From: Roseiarcus sp963806935
GTDB lineage: Bacteria; Pseudomonadota; Alphaproteobacteria; Rhizobiales; Beijerinckiaceae
Direction: 5' to 3'
Length of the DNA stretch: 64,000 nucleotides
NCBI GenBank assembly: GCA_963806935.1
Contig: CAWEAT010000022.1
Span: forward strand, 1-64,000
Position numbers and translations under genes: made by a program. Under the pieces are notes generated by a model. That model made no database searches, had not been told where the DNA came from, and worked only from the letters and a program-made list of their open reading frames with translations. Of the stretch, positions 9,060 through 16,996 are shown piece after piece; position 1 is the first letter of the stretch; every line of letters starts with the position of its first letter.

Positions 9060-9437
9060 ATGAGGAGGCGGATTGTGGTCGTCACGGCGGCGTCGCTGTT
9101 CGGCGTTCTCGCGGCGCCGGCGCTCGCACAGAACTCCGCGCCGGCAGCGGCCGCGCCCATGAAATCAAAGCCGAAGGCGCCGGCAGGCGGCACAATCACG
9201 GTGACGGTGACGAACTGGCGCGACGCCGATCTCGTCGAACTGCAGGCGGCGGAGACCGGCTCGGCCGACTGGAAGAAAGTGCTGGGTACGCTGAAAGGCG
9301 GCCAATATACGTCCGCTAAAATACCGCAGGGCAAGAATTGTCACGTGGATTTGCGCGGGAAATATGCCGATGGCAAGTCCGCGGATGTGTCCAATGTCGA
9401 TATCTGCTCGGACAAGACTGTCAACCTGACCAACTGA
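9060..9437 (+). CDS. Exported hypothetical protein
   Basis: The start at 9060 is chosen over an earlier in-frame codon because AGGAGATTC precedes it. Residues 1-23 form a Sec signal peptide (MRRRIVVVTAASLFGVLAAP, cleavage after ALA). The mature part is about 100 residues: an Ala/Pro/Lys linker, then a beta-rich domain (GGTITVTVTNWRDADLVELQ) with two Cys (NCHVDLRG and DICSDKT) that could form a disulphide. It is probably periplasmic. It stands alone between the attachment site and the catabolic operon. Function unknown. Confidence 0.75.
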   Translation: MRRRIVVVTAASLFGVLAAPALAQNSAPAAAAPMKSKPKAPAGGTITVTVTNWRDADLVELQAAETGSADWKKVLGTLKGGQYTSAKIPQGKNCHVDLRGKYADGKSADVSNVDICSDKTVNLTN

Positions 9438-9808
9438 CGCGCAATCGAGTTACCGCCCCGTGACTTAATTCGTCCGGCCCGACCCGTTCCTTCAAATTTC
9501 CCCGGCGCGGTGACTTTTGAGCCGGCCCGGTCAAACGTTCGCGCGCGAACATTCATCCCCCGGGAAAAAATTCGCTCGCTGTGGAAGCATTCCGCCTTGA
9601 GCCAGCGCCTGCCAAAGCGCCAGAATCCGGACGCTCGCGCAACGGTCGGCCGGAGCAAATTCCAGCTGGGGATTGAACAACTTGCCGAAACGTGAATACG
9701 CTCGACAAAGACGTAGAGGGCGGGCTTCTCGTAAATTCGGGTCGAAAAGCAGCGTCCCGGGCCAGCGGTGTGATGGCGGGCGCTGACCAGGAACATGAGA
9801 CGAGTGCT
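9438..9808. promoter_or_regulatory. Upstream region of the catabolic operon, with a palindrome
   Basis: No gene is supported here. A 14-bp perfect palindrome GTTCGCGCGCGAAC lies at 9537-9550, about 260 bases before the first gene of the operon, and is a candidate operator. No regulator gene is adjacent, so the cognate protein is unknown. Confidence 0.4.
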
Positions 9809-10681
9809 ATGAAGATTGCAACCTACCGAGTGGGTGGCGAGCGGCGCGTTGGGATTGTCGATGAGCGCAGGCAAACCCTTGCCGCGTTCGACATTCCCGA
9901 ATCCGAATCCGCGCTCGGCCTCCTTGCCCTAATCGACCGCCCCACTCTGCCGGGCGTCCTGTCGCCGATGCCCTTGCGCGAGGGGACTCTCGAGGCGCCG
10001 ATCCCGCGCCCACGGCGGAATATCTTTTGCGTGGGCAAGAACTACCACGAGCACGCGCACGAATTCGCGGCGAGCGGCTTCGATTCCAGCGCCGCTTCGG
10101 GCGCGGTGCCGAAGCACCCGATCATCTTCTCGAAGGTGCCCGATTGCGTCATAGCCCATCGCGATGTCGTATCGATCGATCGCAGGGTCTCTGAGGCCAT
10201 CGACTACGAAGCTGAACTCGGGGTGATCATCGGCGAGGGCGGACGCGGCATTGTGGCGGCGAACGCGTTGGATCACGTTTGGGGCTACACGATTATCAAC
10301 GACGTGACTGCGCGAGACCTGCAGGGTCTCTACAGCCAATGGCTGATCGGCAAGTCGCAGGACACGTTCTGTCCCATGGGTCCGTGGGCCGTGACCCGCG
10401 ACGAGATCGACCTCAAGGACACCAAGATCCAGTGCTGGATCAATGGCGAGCTTAGGCAGAGCGCCAACACGAGGGACCTGATTTTCGACGTGCCGGCGAT
10501 CATCGAGACGATTTCGGCTGGCGTCAGGCTGATTCCGGGCGACGTGATTGCTACGGGAACGCCGGCGGGCGTCGGGATCGGCTTCAAGCCACCCAAATAT
10601 CTCGCGCCCGGCGATGTGGCGCGTATCGAGATTTCCGGAATCGGGATCCTCGAGAATGAGTTCAGCGAGGCGCGCCGATGA
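9809..10681 (+). CDS. Fumarylacetoacetate hydrolase family protein
   Basis: The ATG at 9809 gives 290 residues beginning MKIATYRVGG. The protein has a short N-terminal domain and an FAH catalytic domain from about residue 70 (FCVGKNYHEHAHEF, then EAIDYEAELGVIIG with the metal-binding Glu pair, NDVTARDLQ, and ATGTPAGVG near the end). This family cleaves C-C bonds of acylpyruvates or hydrates and decarboxylates 2-oxo acids with Mg2+. The substrate cannot be told. It is the first gene of the operon, and its TGA overlaps the next ATG (ATGA), so translation is coupled. Confidence 0.88.
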   Translation: MKIATYRVGGERRVGIVDERRQTLAAFDIPESESALGLLALIDRPTLPGVLSPMPLREGTLEAPIPRPRRNIFCVGKNYHEHAHEFAASGFDSSAASGAVPKHPIIFSKVPDCVIAHRDVVSIDRRVSEAIDYEAELGVIIGEGGRGIVAANALDHVWGYTIINDVTARDLQGLYSQWLIGKSQDTFCPMGPWAVTRDEIDLKDTKIQCWINGELRQSANTRDLIFDVPAIIETISAGVRLIPGDVIATGTPAGVGIGFKPPKYLAPGDVARIEISGIGILENEFSEARR

Positions 10682-11458
10682 GTGGCGCGGCGTTCGGTCA
10701 GATCCAGCTCGAGATCGAGGGCGACGGGCCGCCGATCGTGTTTCTGCACGGGCTCGGGGCCAGCTCGAGCTCTTTCCAGCCGCTGCTCGATTCGCTCGGC
10801 GGCTTCCGCTGCATCCGCCCCGATCTGCCCGGCGCGGGGCGATCCTCCGTGCCCTTCGCCAAGATCACAATGGATTCGCTGGTTGAGGCGGTGCGCGATA
10901 TCCTGAGGACTGTCGCCGGCGCGCCGGCGCATCTCGTGGCGCATTCGATGGGAACGGCGGTCGCCTTGCGTGTGGCCGCCGCGGCGCCCGAGGACGTCCT
11001 TAGCCTCACGCTGTTCGGACCGATCGGGGCGCCCGGAGACGCCGCGCGAGAGCGGCTCCGCGACCGCGCCCGTCTCGTGAGGCAGAACGGGATGATCGCC
11101 GTTGCCGACGCCGTTGCGGCGGCTGGGCTCTCGACGACGACGAAGTCCATCAATCCCATTGTCCTCGCCTATGTCCGGGAAAGCCATTTGCGCCAGGACC
11201 CCGAGGGCTTCGCCCAATCCTGCGAGGCGCTGGCCGGCGCCGGAGGCGTCGACCTTCGCCGCCTCCGCGCTCCCGGCGCTTCTCGTGACTGGCGAGGACG
11301 ATCCGATTGCTCCTCCAACGGCCGTGCAAGCCCTTGCGGACGCGATCAGGAGCGCTAAGGTTAGAATTCTGGCCCGTTGCGGCCATTGGACGCCGCTCGA
11401 AGAGCCGAAGCTATGCGCGCAGCTGGCGTCCGGCCATATCCGGGCGTTCGCGTCCTGA
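10678..11458 (+). CDS. Alpha/beta-fold hydrolase, frameshifted
   Basis: Residues 1-200 are intact: oxyanion loop FLHGLGASSSSF, nucleophile elbow AHSMGTA (Ser near residue 90) and a cap region. Near 11275 the frame slips by one base. The other frame carries LLVTGEDDPIAP (the acidic residue) and CGHWTPLEEP (the catalytic His), ending at 11458. Rebuilt, it is a complete serine hydrolase of about 260 residues, similar to 3-oxoadipate enol-lactonase or C-C hydrolases. All triad residues are present, so the slip may be a sequencing error. It is coupled to the FAH gene and likely acts in the same degradation route. Confidence 0.8.
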
Positions 11459-11509
11459 ACTGATCGCGACGCCTGAAAGCGGCGAACCAATACGGGAGGA
11501 GAAAACGCG

Positions 11510-12823
11510 ATGGCGGACGACAGGATCGGCGGATCGAACGGCGTGGTTTTCACCAACGTGCGCATTATCGACGGCTCTGGCGAGTATCCGTACAGCGGCG
11601 AGGTCGTCGTCCAAGGAAATCGAATCCGGCAGGTGACGAAGGGCGCATCGCGCCTCTCGCACGGCCCGGGCGCAGGCGGGCAGACAGTGATCGACGGGAT
11701 GGGCGCCACGTTGATGCCCGGTCTTTGCGACGCGCATCTCCACCTCTCGTGGAACAACGCGCCGGGGATCGATCCAATCCAGATGATGCCTCCCGAGGAG
11801 CACACACTGGTCACCGCGCAAATGGCCAAGCTCGTGCTCGACGCCGGCTTCACTGCGGGTCGCGGCGCGGCGGCGGCGAAACCCCGCCTCGACGTCGTCG
11901 TCCGCAATGCAATCAATCAGGGCATGATACCAGGCCCGCGCTATCTGGCCGCAGGGCCGGAGATCACCACCGTCGGCGGGCTCGGCGACTCGGCGCCCTC
12001 CCACATCCCGCACGAAGGCCTCAATCTCGGCATCGTCGTCTCCGGCCCCGAGGAGGTTCGGCGCACGGTGCGCACCTTGATCAAATACGGCGTCGACACG
12101 ATCAAGCTCAATCTTTCTGGCGAAGAGATCACCGGGATGGCGGCCGAAGAAACGCCGATGGCCGAGGAAGAGGTCGCCATGGCGGTGCGCGAGGCGAAGC
12201 TACGCAACAAGAGCCTGTCGGCCCATGCGCGCTCGTCCGGCTCGATCAAGCAATGCGTGCGTCACGGCATACCAAACATCTATCACGCCTCTTTCGCCGA
12301 CGAAGAGGCGCTCGACATGCTGGAAGCGGCCAAGGACAGACATTTCGTTGCGCCGGGCCTTGCCTGGCTCATAAATACCGCGCGCAACGCCGGCGAATAT
12401 GGCATCAAGCCGGGAACGCCGCTCACCATGCGATACGAGCGCGAACTCGAGCACGCTGTCGAAACCTGCCGTAAGATGCATCGTCGAGGCATTCGCGTAC
12501 TTATCGGCGGCGACTACGGATTCGCCTGGACGCCTCAGGGCACCAATGCGAAGGATCTCGAGTATTTTGTCGATCTGCTCGGCTTCTCGCCGATGGAGGC
12601 GCTTGTCGCCGCGACCCGACTCGGCGGCGAGATTATGGGCATGGGGAACGAACTCGGCATGATCAAGCAGGGCTATCTTGCCGACCTTCTGCTGGTCGAT
12701 GGCGATCCGGCCGCCAATGTCCGCGTCTTGCAGGACAAGACGCGGCTTCTCGCGATCATGAAGGACGGCGAGTTCCATAAGGCGCCAAGGATGAACGAAC
12801 AGCGTCGACGGCTGACCGCGTGA
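11510..12823 (+). CDS. Metal-dependent amidohydrolase
   Basis: A 437-residue amidohydrolase-superfamily protein preceded by GGGAGGAGAAAA. It has an N-terminal beta-sandwich (FTNVRIIDGSGEYPYSGEVV), then the HxH metal motif in LCDAHLHLSW, the lysine-containing strand DTIKLNLSGE, His ligands in SAHARS and NIYHAS, and an Asp in LIGGDYGF. The C-terminal DLLLVDGDP motif is typical of the imidazolonepropionase/Xaa-Pro dipeptidase-like branch (PF01979). It hydrolyses an amide, lactam or ester bond; the substrate is unknown. Its place before a transporter suggests processing of the imported compound. Confidence 0.87.
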   Translation: MADDRIGGSNGVVFTNVRIIDGSGEYPYSGEVVVQGNRIRQVTKGASRLSHGPGAGGQTVIDGMGATLMPGLCDAHLHLSWNNAPGIDPIQMMPPEEHTLVTAQMAKLVLDAGFTAGRGAAAAKPRLDVVVRNAINQGMIPGPRYLAAGPEITTVGGLGDSAPSHIPHEGLNLGIVVSGPEEVRRTVRTLIKYGVDTIKLNLSGEEITGMAAEETPMAEEEVAMAVREAKLRNKSLSAHARSSGSIKQCVRHGIPNIYHASFADEEALDMLEAAKDRHFVAPGLAWLINTARNAGEYGIKPGTPLTMRYERELEHAVETCRKMHRRGIRVLIGGDYGFAWTPQGTNAKDLEYFVDLLGFSPMEALVAATRLGGEIMGMGNELGMIKQGYLADLLLVDGDPAANVRVLQDKTRLLAIMKDGEFHKAPRMNEQRRRLTA

Positions 12824-14877
12824 GTATCACAGTCGCAAATCCCGCCCAGGGGCTGACGGCGCGCCAGCTATGGGGCGGCTTAATCTTGTTTGGCGCCGCC
12901 ATTTTGCTCTGGCTGGTTTTTGGCGTCTGGCCGGAGTGGCTCGACTGGCTGCTGGACGGCAAGAAGACCTTTGTCAGCGCGGTGCTCAACGGCGTGACGT
13001 TGGCGGGCCTCTACTTTCTTGTCGCCAGCGGATTCACCCTCGTTTTCGGCCTTATGCGCAACGTCAATCTGGCGCACGGATCGCTCTACCTTCTGGGCGC
13101 CTATATCGGCTACGACGCTGCGCTCTGGAGCGACAACTGGTTCGTGGGCGTCATCGCGGGCGCGCTCGCCATTGCGGTTATTGGAGCGCTGCTTCAGGTG
13201 CTGGTCTTCCAGCGCCTGACCGGCGATGAACTCCGGCAGACGCTGGTCACCATCGGCATTTCGATCGTCGCCGCCGACCTGATGCTGGCGGTTTGGGGCG
13301 GCAAGACCTACCAGTTCTCGATTCCGCCCTGGCTCGACGGGGCGGTATCGACGCCCATCATCACGGCGATCAAGGCAAATGGGCAGATCGTAACATTGCG
13401 ATACCCGCTGTACCGCCTTGTCGTTCTCGCCGTGTCGATCGTCATCGGAGTCGGGCTTTGGCTTGCGCTGAACAAGACCAGGTTCGGCACCATGATCCGC
13501 GCGGGCGTGGATGACCGCGCCATGCTTTCGACGACCGGCGTCAATGTCCGCCTGCTGTTCGTGGGCGTTTTCGCGATCGGCGGGTTTCTTGCGGGGCTGT
13601 CCGGGGTGATAGGCGGCTCAGCGCTGTCGGTCGCGCCCGGCGAGGATGTGCGCTATCTGATGGCGTCGCTGGTCGTCGTCATTGTCGGCGGCATGGGCTC
13701 GATCGTCGGCGCCGCGGCTGGCGCCTTGATCGTCGGGCTCGCCGAGCAGCTCGGCCTCGTTTATTTCCCGACCTATGGCGTCGTGCTGACCTTCGTCATC
13801 ATGGTCCTGACGCTGGCGCTTCGGCCGCAGGGGATCGTCGGCAACGCGCGGACGCGCCTTGCCGATCCCGTACGCCCTCCGGCCGCGGACGACGTCGTCA
13901 CAACGGAGCTGACGCCTGCGACCGCGGCGCTCGGCGTCGCCCTGGTGCTGTTTCCACTTCTCGCCTCGCCCTTCGTGGTGTTCCAGCTTGGCGCGCAAAC
14001 GCTGATTCTCGGCATGATCGCGTTGTCGCTGATGGTGCTCGCCGGCTACGGCGGCATGGTCTCGATGACCCAGCTGACCGTCGCCGGCGTCGCGGGCTAT
14101 GTCGTCGCCATCCTGGGACCGAATGGAACCGGCGTTCTCGGCTTCAACTGGCCGTGGGAAATCTACGTTCCCGTGGCGATCCTGATCGCCGGAGTCGTCT
14201 CCGCGCTGATCGGCGCGATCGCCGTGCGCACCGCCGGCATCTACACCATCATGATCACCCTCGCGACGGCCGTGGCGTTCTTCTACCTTGCGCAACAGAA
14301 CTACTGGCTGTTCAACGGCCATTCCGGATTTCGCGGGGTGGCGGCTCCAGTCGTCTTCGGCGTCGCGTGGCGCAACGCCGTTCCCTTCTACTACCTCTGC
14401 CTTGTGGTCGCCGCGCTGTTGTACTGCGCGGTCGTCTATGCCGCCCGTTCGACCTTCGGCCTGGCGCTGATGGCGTCGCGCGACAACCCTCGCCGGGCGC
14501 GCGCCGTCGGACATGACGTGACGATCCTGCGCGTCGCCGCCTTCTTCTTCGCAGGCCTCATCGCGGGCGTCGCCGGCGTGCTCTATGTCTGGTTCAACGG
14601 GCGGATTTCGCCGGGCACGGTCAGCGTCGGCGAGGTGGTCAGCGTGCTGGTCATCGCCGTGATCGGCGGCCTGCGCCATCCGATCGGTCCATTTCTCGGC
14701 GCGGCGCTCTATGTGATCTTGAAGACCTTCGCGATCGATATCGTCGGCGCGGATCGCTTCAATACCTTGATCGGCGCAATTTTTCTCATCGTCGTGTTTG
14801 TTTCGCCGGATGGGGTACTCGGCTTGTGGCGGCGTATCGCGCCGGCGCTCGCCCAAAGACCGCTGCGCGAAGCATGA
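12820..14877 (+). CDS. Fused branched-chain-amino-acid-type permease (LivH-LivM)
   Basis: GTG start overlapping the upstream stop (GTGA). The 685-residue membrane protein joins two permeases that are normally separate. Residues about 40-340 are LivH-like (FTLVFGLMRNVNLAHGSLYL) and about 365-680 LivM-like (GYGGMVSMTQLTVAGVAGYV, then the ABC-contact EAA-type loop around ASRDNPRRARAVGHDV). It forms the inner-membrane channel of an ABC importer with the adjacent binding protein and ATPases. Such fusions occur in other proteobacteria. The Liv family also carries amides, urea and aromatic acids, so amino acids need not be the substrate. Confidence 0.9.
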   Translation: MSITVANPAQGLTARQLWGGLILFGAAILLWLVFGVWPEWLDWLLDGKKTFVSAVLNGVTLAGLYFLVASGFTLVFGLMRNVNLAHGSLYLLGAYIGYDAALWSDNWFVGVIAGALAIAVIGALLQVLVFQRLTGDELRQTLVTIGISIVAADLMLAVWGGKTYQFSIPPWLDGAVSTPIITAIKANGQIVTLRYPLYRLVVLAVSIVIGVGLWLALNKTRFGTMIRAGVDDRAMLSTTGVNVRLLFVGVFAIGGFLAGLSGVIGGSALSVAPGEDVRYLMASLVVVIVGGMGSIVGAAAGALIVGLAEQLGLVYFPTYGVVLTFVIMVLTLALRPQGIVGNARTRLADPVRPPAADDVVTTELTPATAALGVALVLFPLLASPFVVFQLGAQTLILGMIALSLMVLAGYGGMVSMTQLTVAGVAGYVVAILGPNGTGVLGFNWPWEIYVPVAILIAGVVSALIGAIAVRTAGIYTIMITLATAVAFFYLAQQNYWLFNGHSGFRGVAAPVVFGVAWRNAVPFYYLCLVVAALLYCAVVYAARSTFGLALMASRDNPRRARAVGHDVTILRVAAFFFAGLIAGVAGVLYVWFNGRISPGTVSVGEVVSVLVIAVIGGLRHPIGPFLGAALYVILKTFAIDIVGADRFNTLIGAIFLIVVFVSPDGVLGLWRRIAPALAQRPLREA

Positions 14878-14899
14878 CCTGAAGGGAAGCCTGTTCAAC

Positions 14900-14919
14900 G
14901 GAGGCCCAGAAGGGCCTCC
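14900..14919 (+). promoter_or_regulatory. Intercistronic hairpin before the binding-protein gene
   Basis: GGAGGCCC-AGAA-GGGCCTCC is a perfect 8-bp stem with a four-base loop, between the permease and binding-protein genes and just before the binding protein's GGGAGGAAG ribosome site. There is no T tract, so a terminator is unlikely. Hairpins at such junctions commonly stabilise the abundant binding-protein mRNA; that role is inferred. Confidence 0.6.
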
Positions 14920-14936
14920 AATCTGGGAGGAAGTAA

Positions 14937-16184
14937 ATGAAAACGCATGGAACGATGATTGCTCTGGCCGTGCTCTCGAGCGCGGCGTTGGCGCCGCGGG
15001 CGGCCTTGGCGGATGACTCGATCAAGGTCGGCCTGCTGGCGACCCTCGAAGGGCCGTTCACGGTCCTCGGCCAGGACAGCGTACGCGGCGCCGAGCTCGC
15101 CTTCAAAGAGGCCAATTACATGGCCGGCGGCAAGAAGATCGACATCATCAAGGGCTCGTCCGACGCTTCTCCCGACAGCGCCGTGAAGGCCGCCCGCAAG
15201 CTCGTGGAGCAGGACGGCGTCGCAATTCTGATCGGGCCGCTCTCCGGCGACGAAGGGCTCGCGGTGAAGGACTACGCCAAGACCCAGCCGAACGTCACTT
15301 TCATCAACGGCACGTCGGCCGCGCAGGATACGACGCTGCGCGATCCGGCCCCGAATTTCTACCGCTTCACCACCGATGGCGCGCAGTGGATGGCCGGGCT
15401 CGGCTCCTACGCCTATAACGACAAGCACTACCATACGGTGGTCACGGTCGCGGAGGACTATTCATTCCCGTACACGCAGGTGTTCGGCTTCATGGCCGAC
15501 TTCTGCAAGGCCGGGGGCCACGTGCCCAAGAAGTTCTGGGTGCCGATCGGCAACAAGGACTTCTCCTCGGTGATCGCCGCGATCCCCGACAAGGTCGATG
15601 CGATCTATGTCGCGCTTGGCGGCGCCGACGGCGTCAATTTCCTCACTCAATATCAGCAGGCCGGCGGAACCGCGCCTCTGATCGGCGGCTCGATCACGGT
15701 CGACCAGACCGTGCTCGGCACGCAGGGCAAGCAGCGCGACTACGTGATCGGCACGCCTGCGGCCGGCCCGATCGCAGACAACGACGATAGTCCGGCCTGG
15801 AAGAAGTTCGTCGCCGACTACAAGGCCGCATACAAGGACGGGTTCCCTTCCCCGTCGCTGTTCGCACAAGGCTATTACATCGAGGCCAAGGCGATGCTGG
15901 CGGCGCTCGACAAGGTCAAGGGCGATCTGTCGGACAATCAGGCGAAGTTCCGCGAGGCGCTGGCCACACTCGACCTCGACACGCCGACCGGCAAGGTCAG
16001 GCTTGACAAGAACCGCCAGGCGATCGCCGACAATTACCTGACCGAGGTCGCCAAGGCCGATGACGGGCATCTCTACAACAAGGTCGTGAAGGTCATCCCG
16101 GCGGTCAACCAGACACTTGGGATTCCCGAAGCGGACTTCCTCAAGCTCGGCGTCGCCAATCGCGACAACCCCGACTGCAAGTGA
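14937..16184 (+). CDS. ABC transporter substrate-binding protein (LivK-like)
   Basis: A 415-residue periplasmic binding protein of the type 1 (leucine-binding, PF13458) fold. Residues 1-25 are a signal peptide ending ALA, and the mature start DDSIKVGLLATLEGPFTVLG is the usual first strand and ligand loop. The hinge segments (VAILIGPLSGDEGLAVKDYA, then VTVAEDYSFPYTQVFGFMAD) are typical. A strong ribosome site (GGGAGGAAGTAA) and an upstream hairpin agree with high expression. It captures the solute for the fused permease. The ligand could be an amino acid, amide or aromatic acid. Confidence 0.9.
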   Translation: MKTHGTMIALAVLSSAALAPRAALADDSIKVGLLATLEGPFTVLGQDSVRGAELAFKEANYMAGGKKIDIIKGSSDASPDSAVKAARKLVEQDGVAILIGPLSGDEGLAVKDYAKTQPNVTFINGTSAAQDTTLRDPAPNFYRFTTDGAQWMAGLGSYAYNDKHYHTVVTVAEDYSFPYTQVFGFMADFCKAGGHVPKKFWVPIGNKDFSSVIAAIPDKVDAIYVALGGADGVNFLTQYQQAGGTAPLIGGSITVDQTVLGTQGKQRDYVIGTPAAGPIADNDDSPAWKKFVADYKAAYKDGFPSPSLFAQGYYIEAKAMLAALDKVKGDLSDNQAKFREALATLDLDTPTGKVRLDKNRQAIADNYLTEVAKADDGHLYNKVVKVIPAVNQTLGIPEADFLKLGVANRDNPDCK

Positions 16185-16210
16185 TGTGAATCGCTGAGAC
16201 AAGAGCCGCC

Positions 16211-16996
16211 ATGGTCGACCAGGCCGTCGCCGAACGCCTCTCCTCGAACTCCGCCTTCGCGCTGGAGCTCGAGGGTGTGGGCCGTCAGTTCGGCGCCCTG
16301 GTTGCGCTCGCCGACGTCAACCTTCGGGTGGGCGCCGGCGAGAGGCGAGCGGTGCTCGGCTCGAACGGCGCAGGCAAGACGACACTGTTCAACGCCGTCA
16401 CGGGCGATTTTCCTCCGACGACCGGGCGCATACGCTTCTTCGGCGAGGATGTGACGAATTTCCCCGTGCACGAGCGGATTCGGCGAGGACTTCGCCGGAC
16501 CTATCAGATCAGTCAGCTCTTCGCCGGCCTCACGGTGATCGACAGCATCTTCGTTGCCTGCCGCGGCGTTTCGCGCAACCGTCTCTCCGTTCTACGCCCG
16601 GGCGGAGCCGACGCGCCGATGGCGCAGGCCCGAACGATCGCTCATTCCGTCCAACTCGACGATATCATTGATAAGCCGGTGTCGACCTTGAGCCATGGCC
16701 AGCAGCGTCAGCTCGAAATCGCGCTCGCTCTCACCGGCGCGCCGCGATTCATCCTGTTCGACGAGCCGGCGGCCGGACTCTCTCCTGCCGAGCGGGGCGA
16801 ACTGGTCGCCATTCTCAACGCCCTGCCGCCGCATATCGGTTACATCATCATCGAACACGATCTCGACGTTGCATTGCGAGTTGCGTCCTATGTGACGATC
16901 ATGCACAATGGCCGGGTCTTCAAGGAAGGCGCGCCGCAAGCGATCGAGGACGACGACGAGGTCCAGGCGATCTATCTCGGGACGGCGCATGGATAG
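16211..16996 (+). CDS. ABC transporter ATP-binding protein (LivG-like)
   Basis: A 261-residue ABC ATPase of the LivG branch. Walker A is GSNGAGKTT (about 50-58), the Q loop lies in YQISQLFAGLTVIDSIF, the signature in LSHGQQRQLEIALAL, Walker B in FILFDEPAAGLSPAE and the switch His in IIIEHDLDVAL. With the LivF-like partner it forms the ATP-hydrolysing dimer of the importer. The end overlaps the next start by 8 bases. Confidence 0.9.
   Translation: MVDQAVAERLSSNSAFALELEGVGRQFGALVALADVNLRVGAGERRAVLGSNGAGKTTLFNAVTGDFPPTTGRIRFFGEDVTNFPVHERIRRGLRRTYQISQLFAGLTVIDSIFVACRGVSRNRLSVLRPGGADAPMAQARTIAHSVQLDDIIDKPVSTLSHGQQRQLEIALALTGAPRFILFDEPAAGLSPAERGELVAILNALPPHIGYIIIEHDLDVALRVASYVTIMHNGRVFKEGAPQAIEDDDEVQAIYLGTAHG

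Noticed and set aside
10330..11916. Long open frame on the minus strand opposite the FAH, hydrolase and amidohydrolase genes
   Set aside because: Composition is Arg/Ser/Pro-rich and it mirrors the codons of well-recognised plus-strand genes; GC-rich DNA leaves the antisense frame open.
13618..14898. Histidine/Asp/Arg-rich minus-strand frame opposite the LivHM permease
   Set aside because: Antisense shadow of a hydrophobic membrane protein, which always yields polar, Asp/His/Arg-rich frames.
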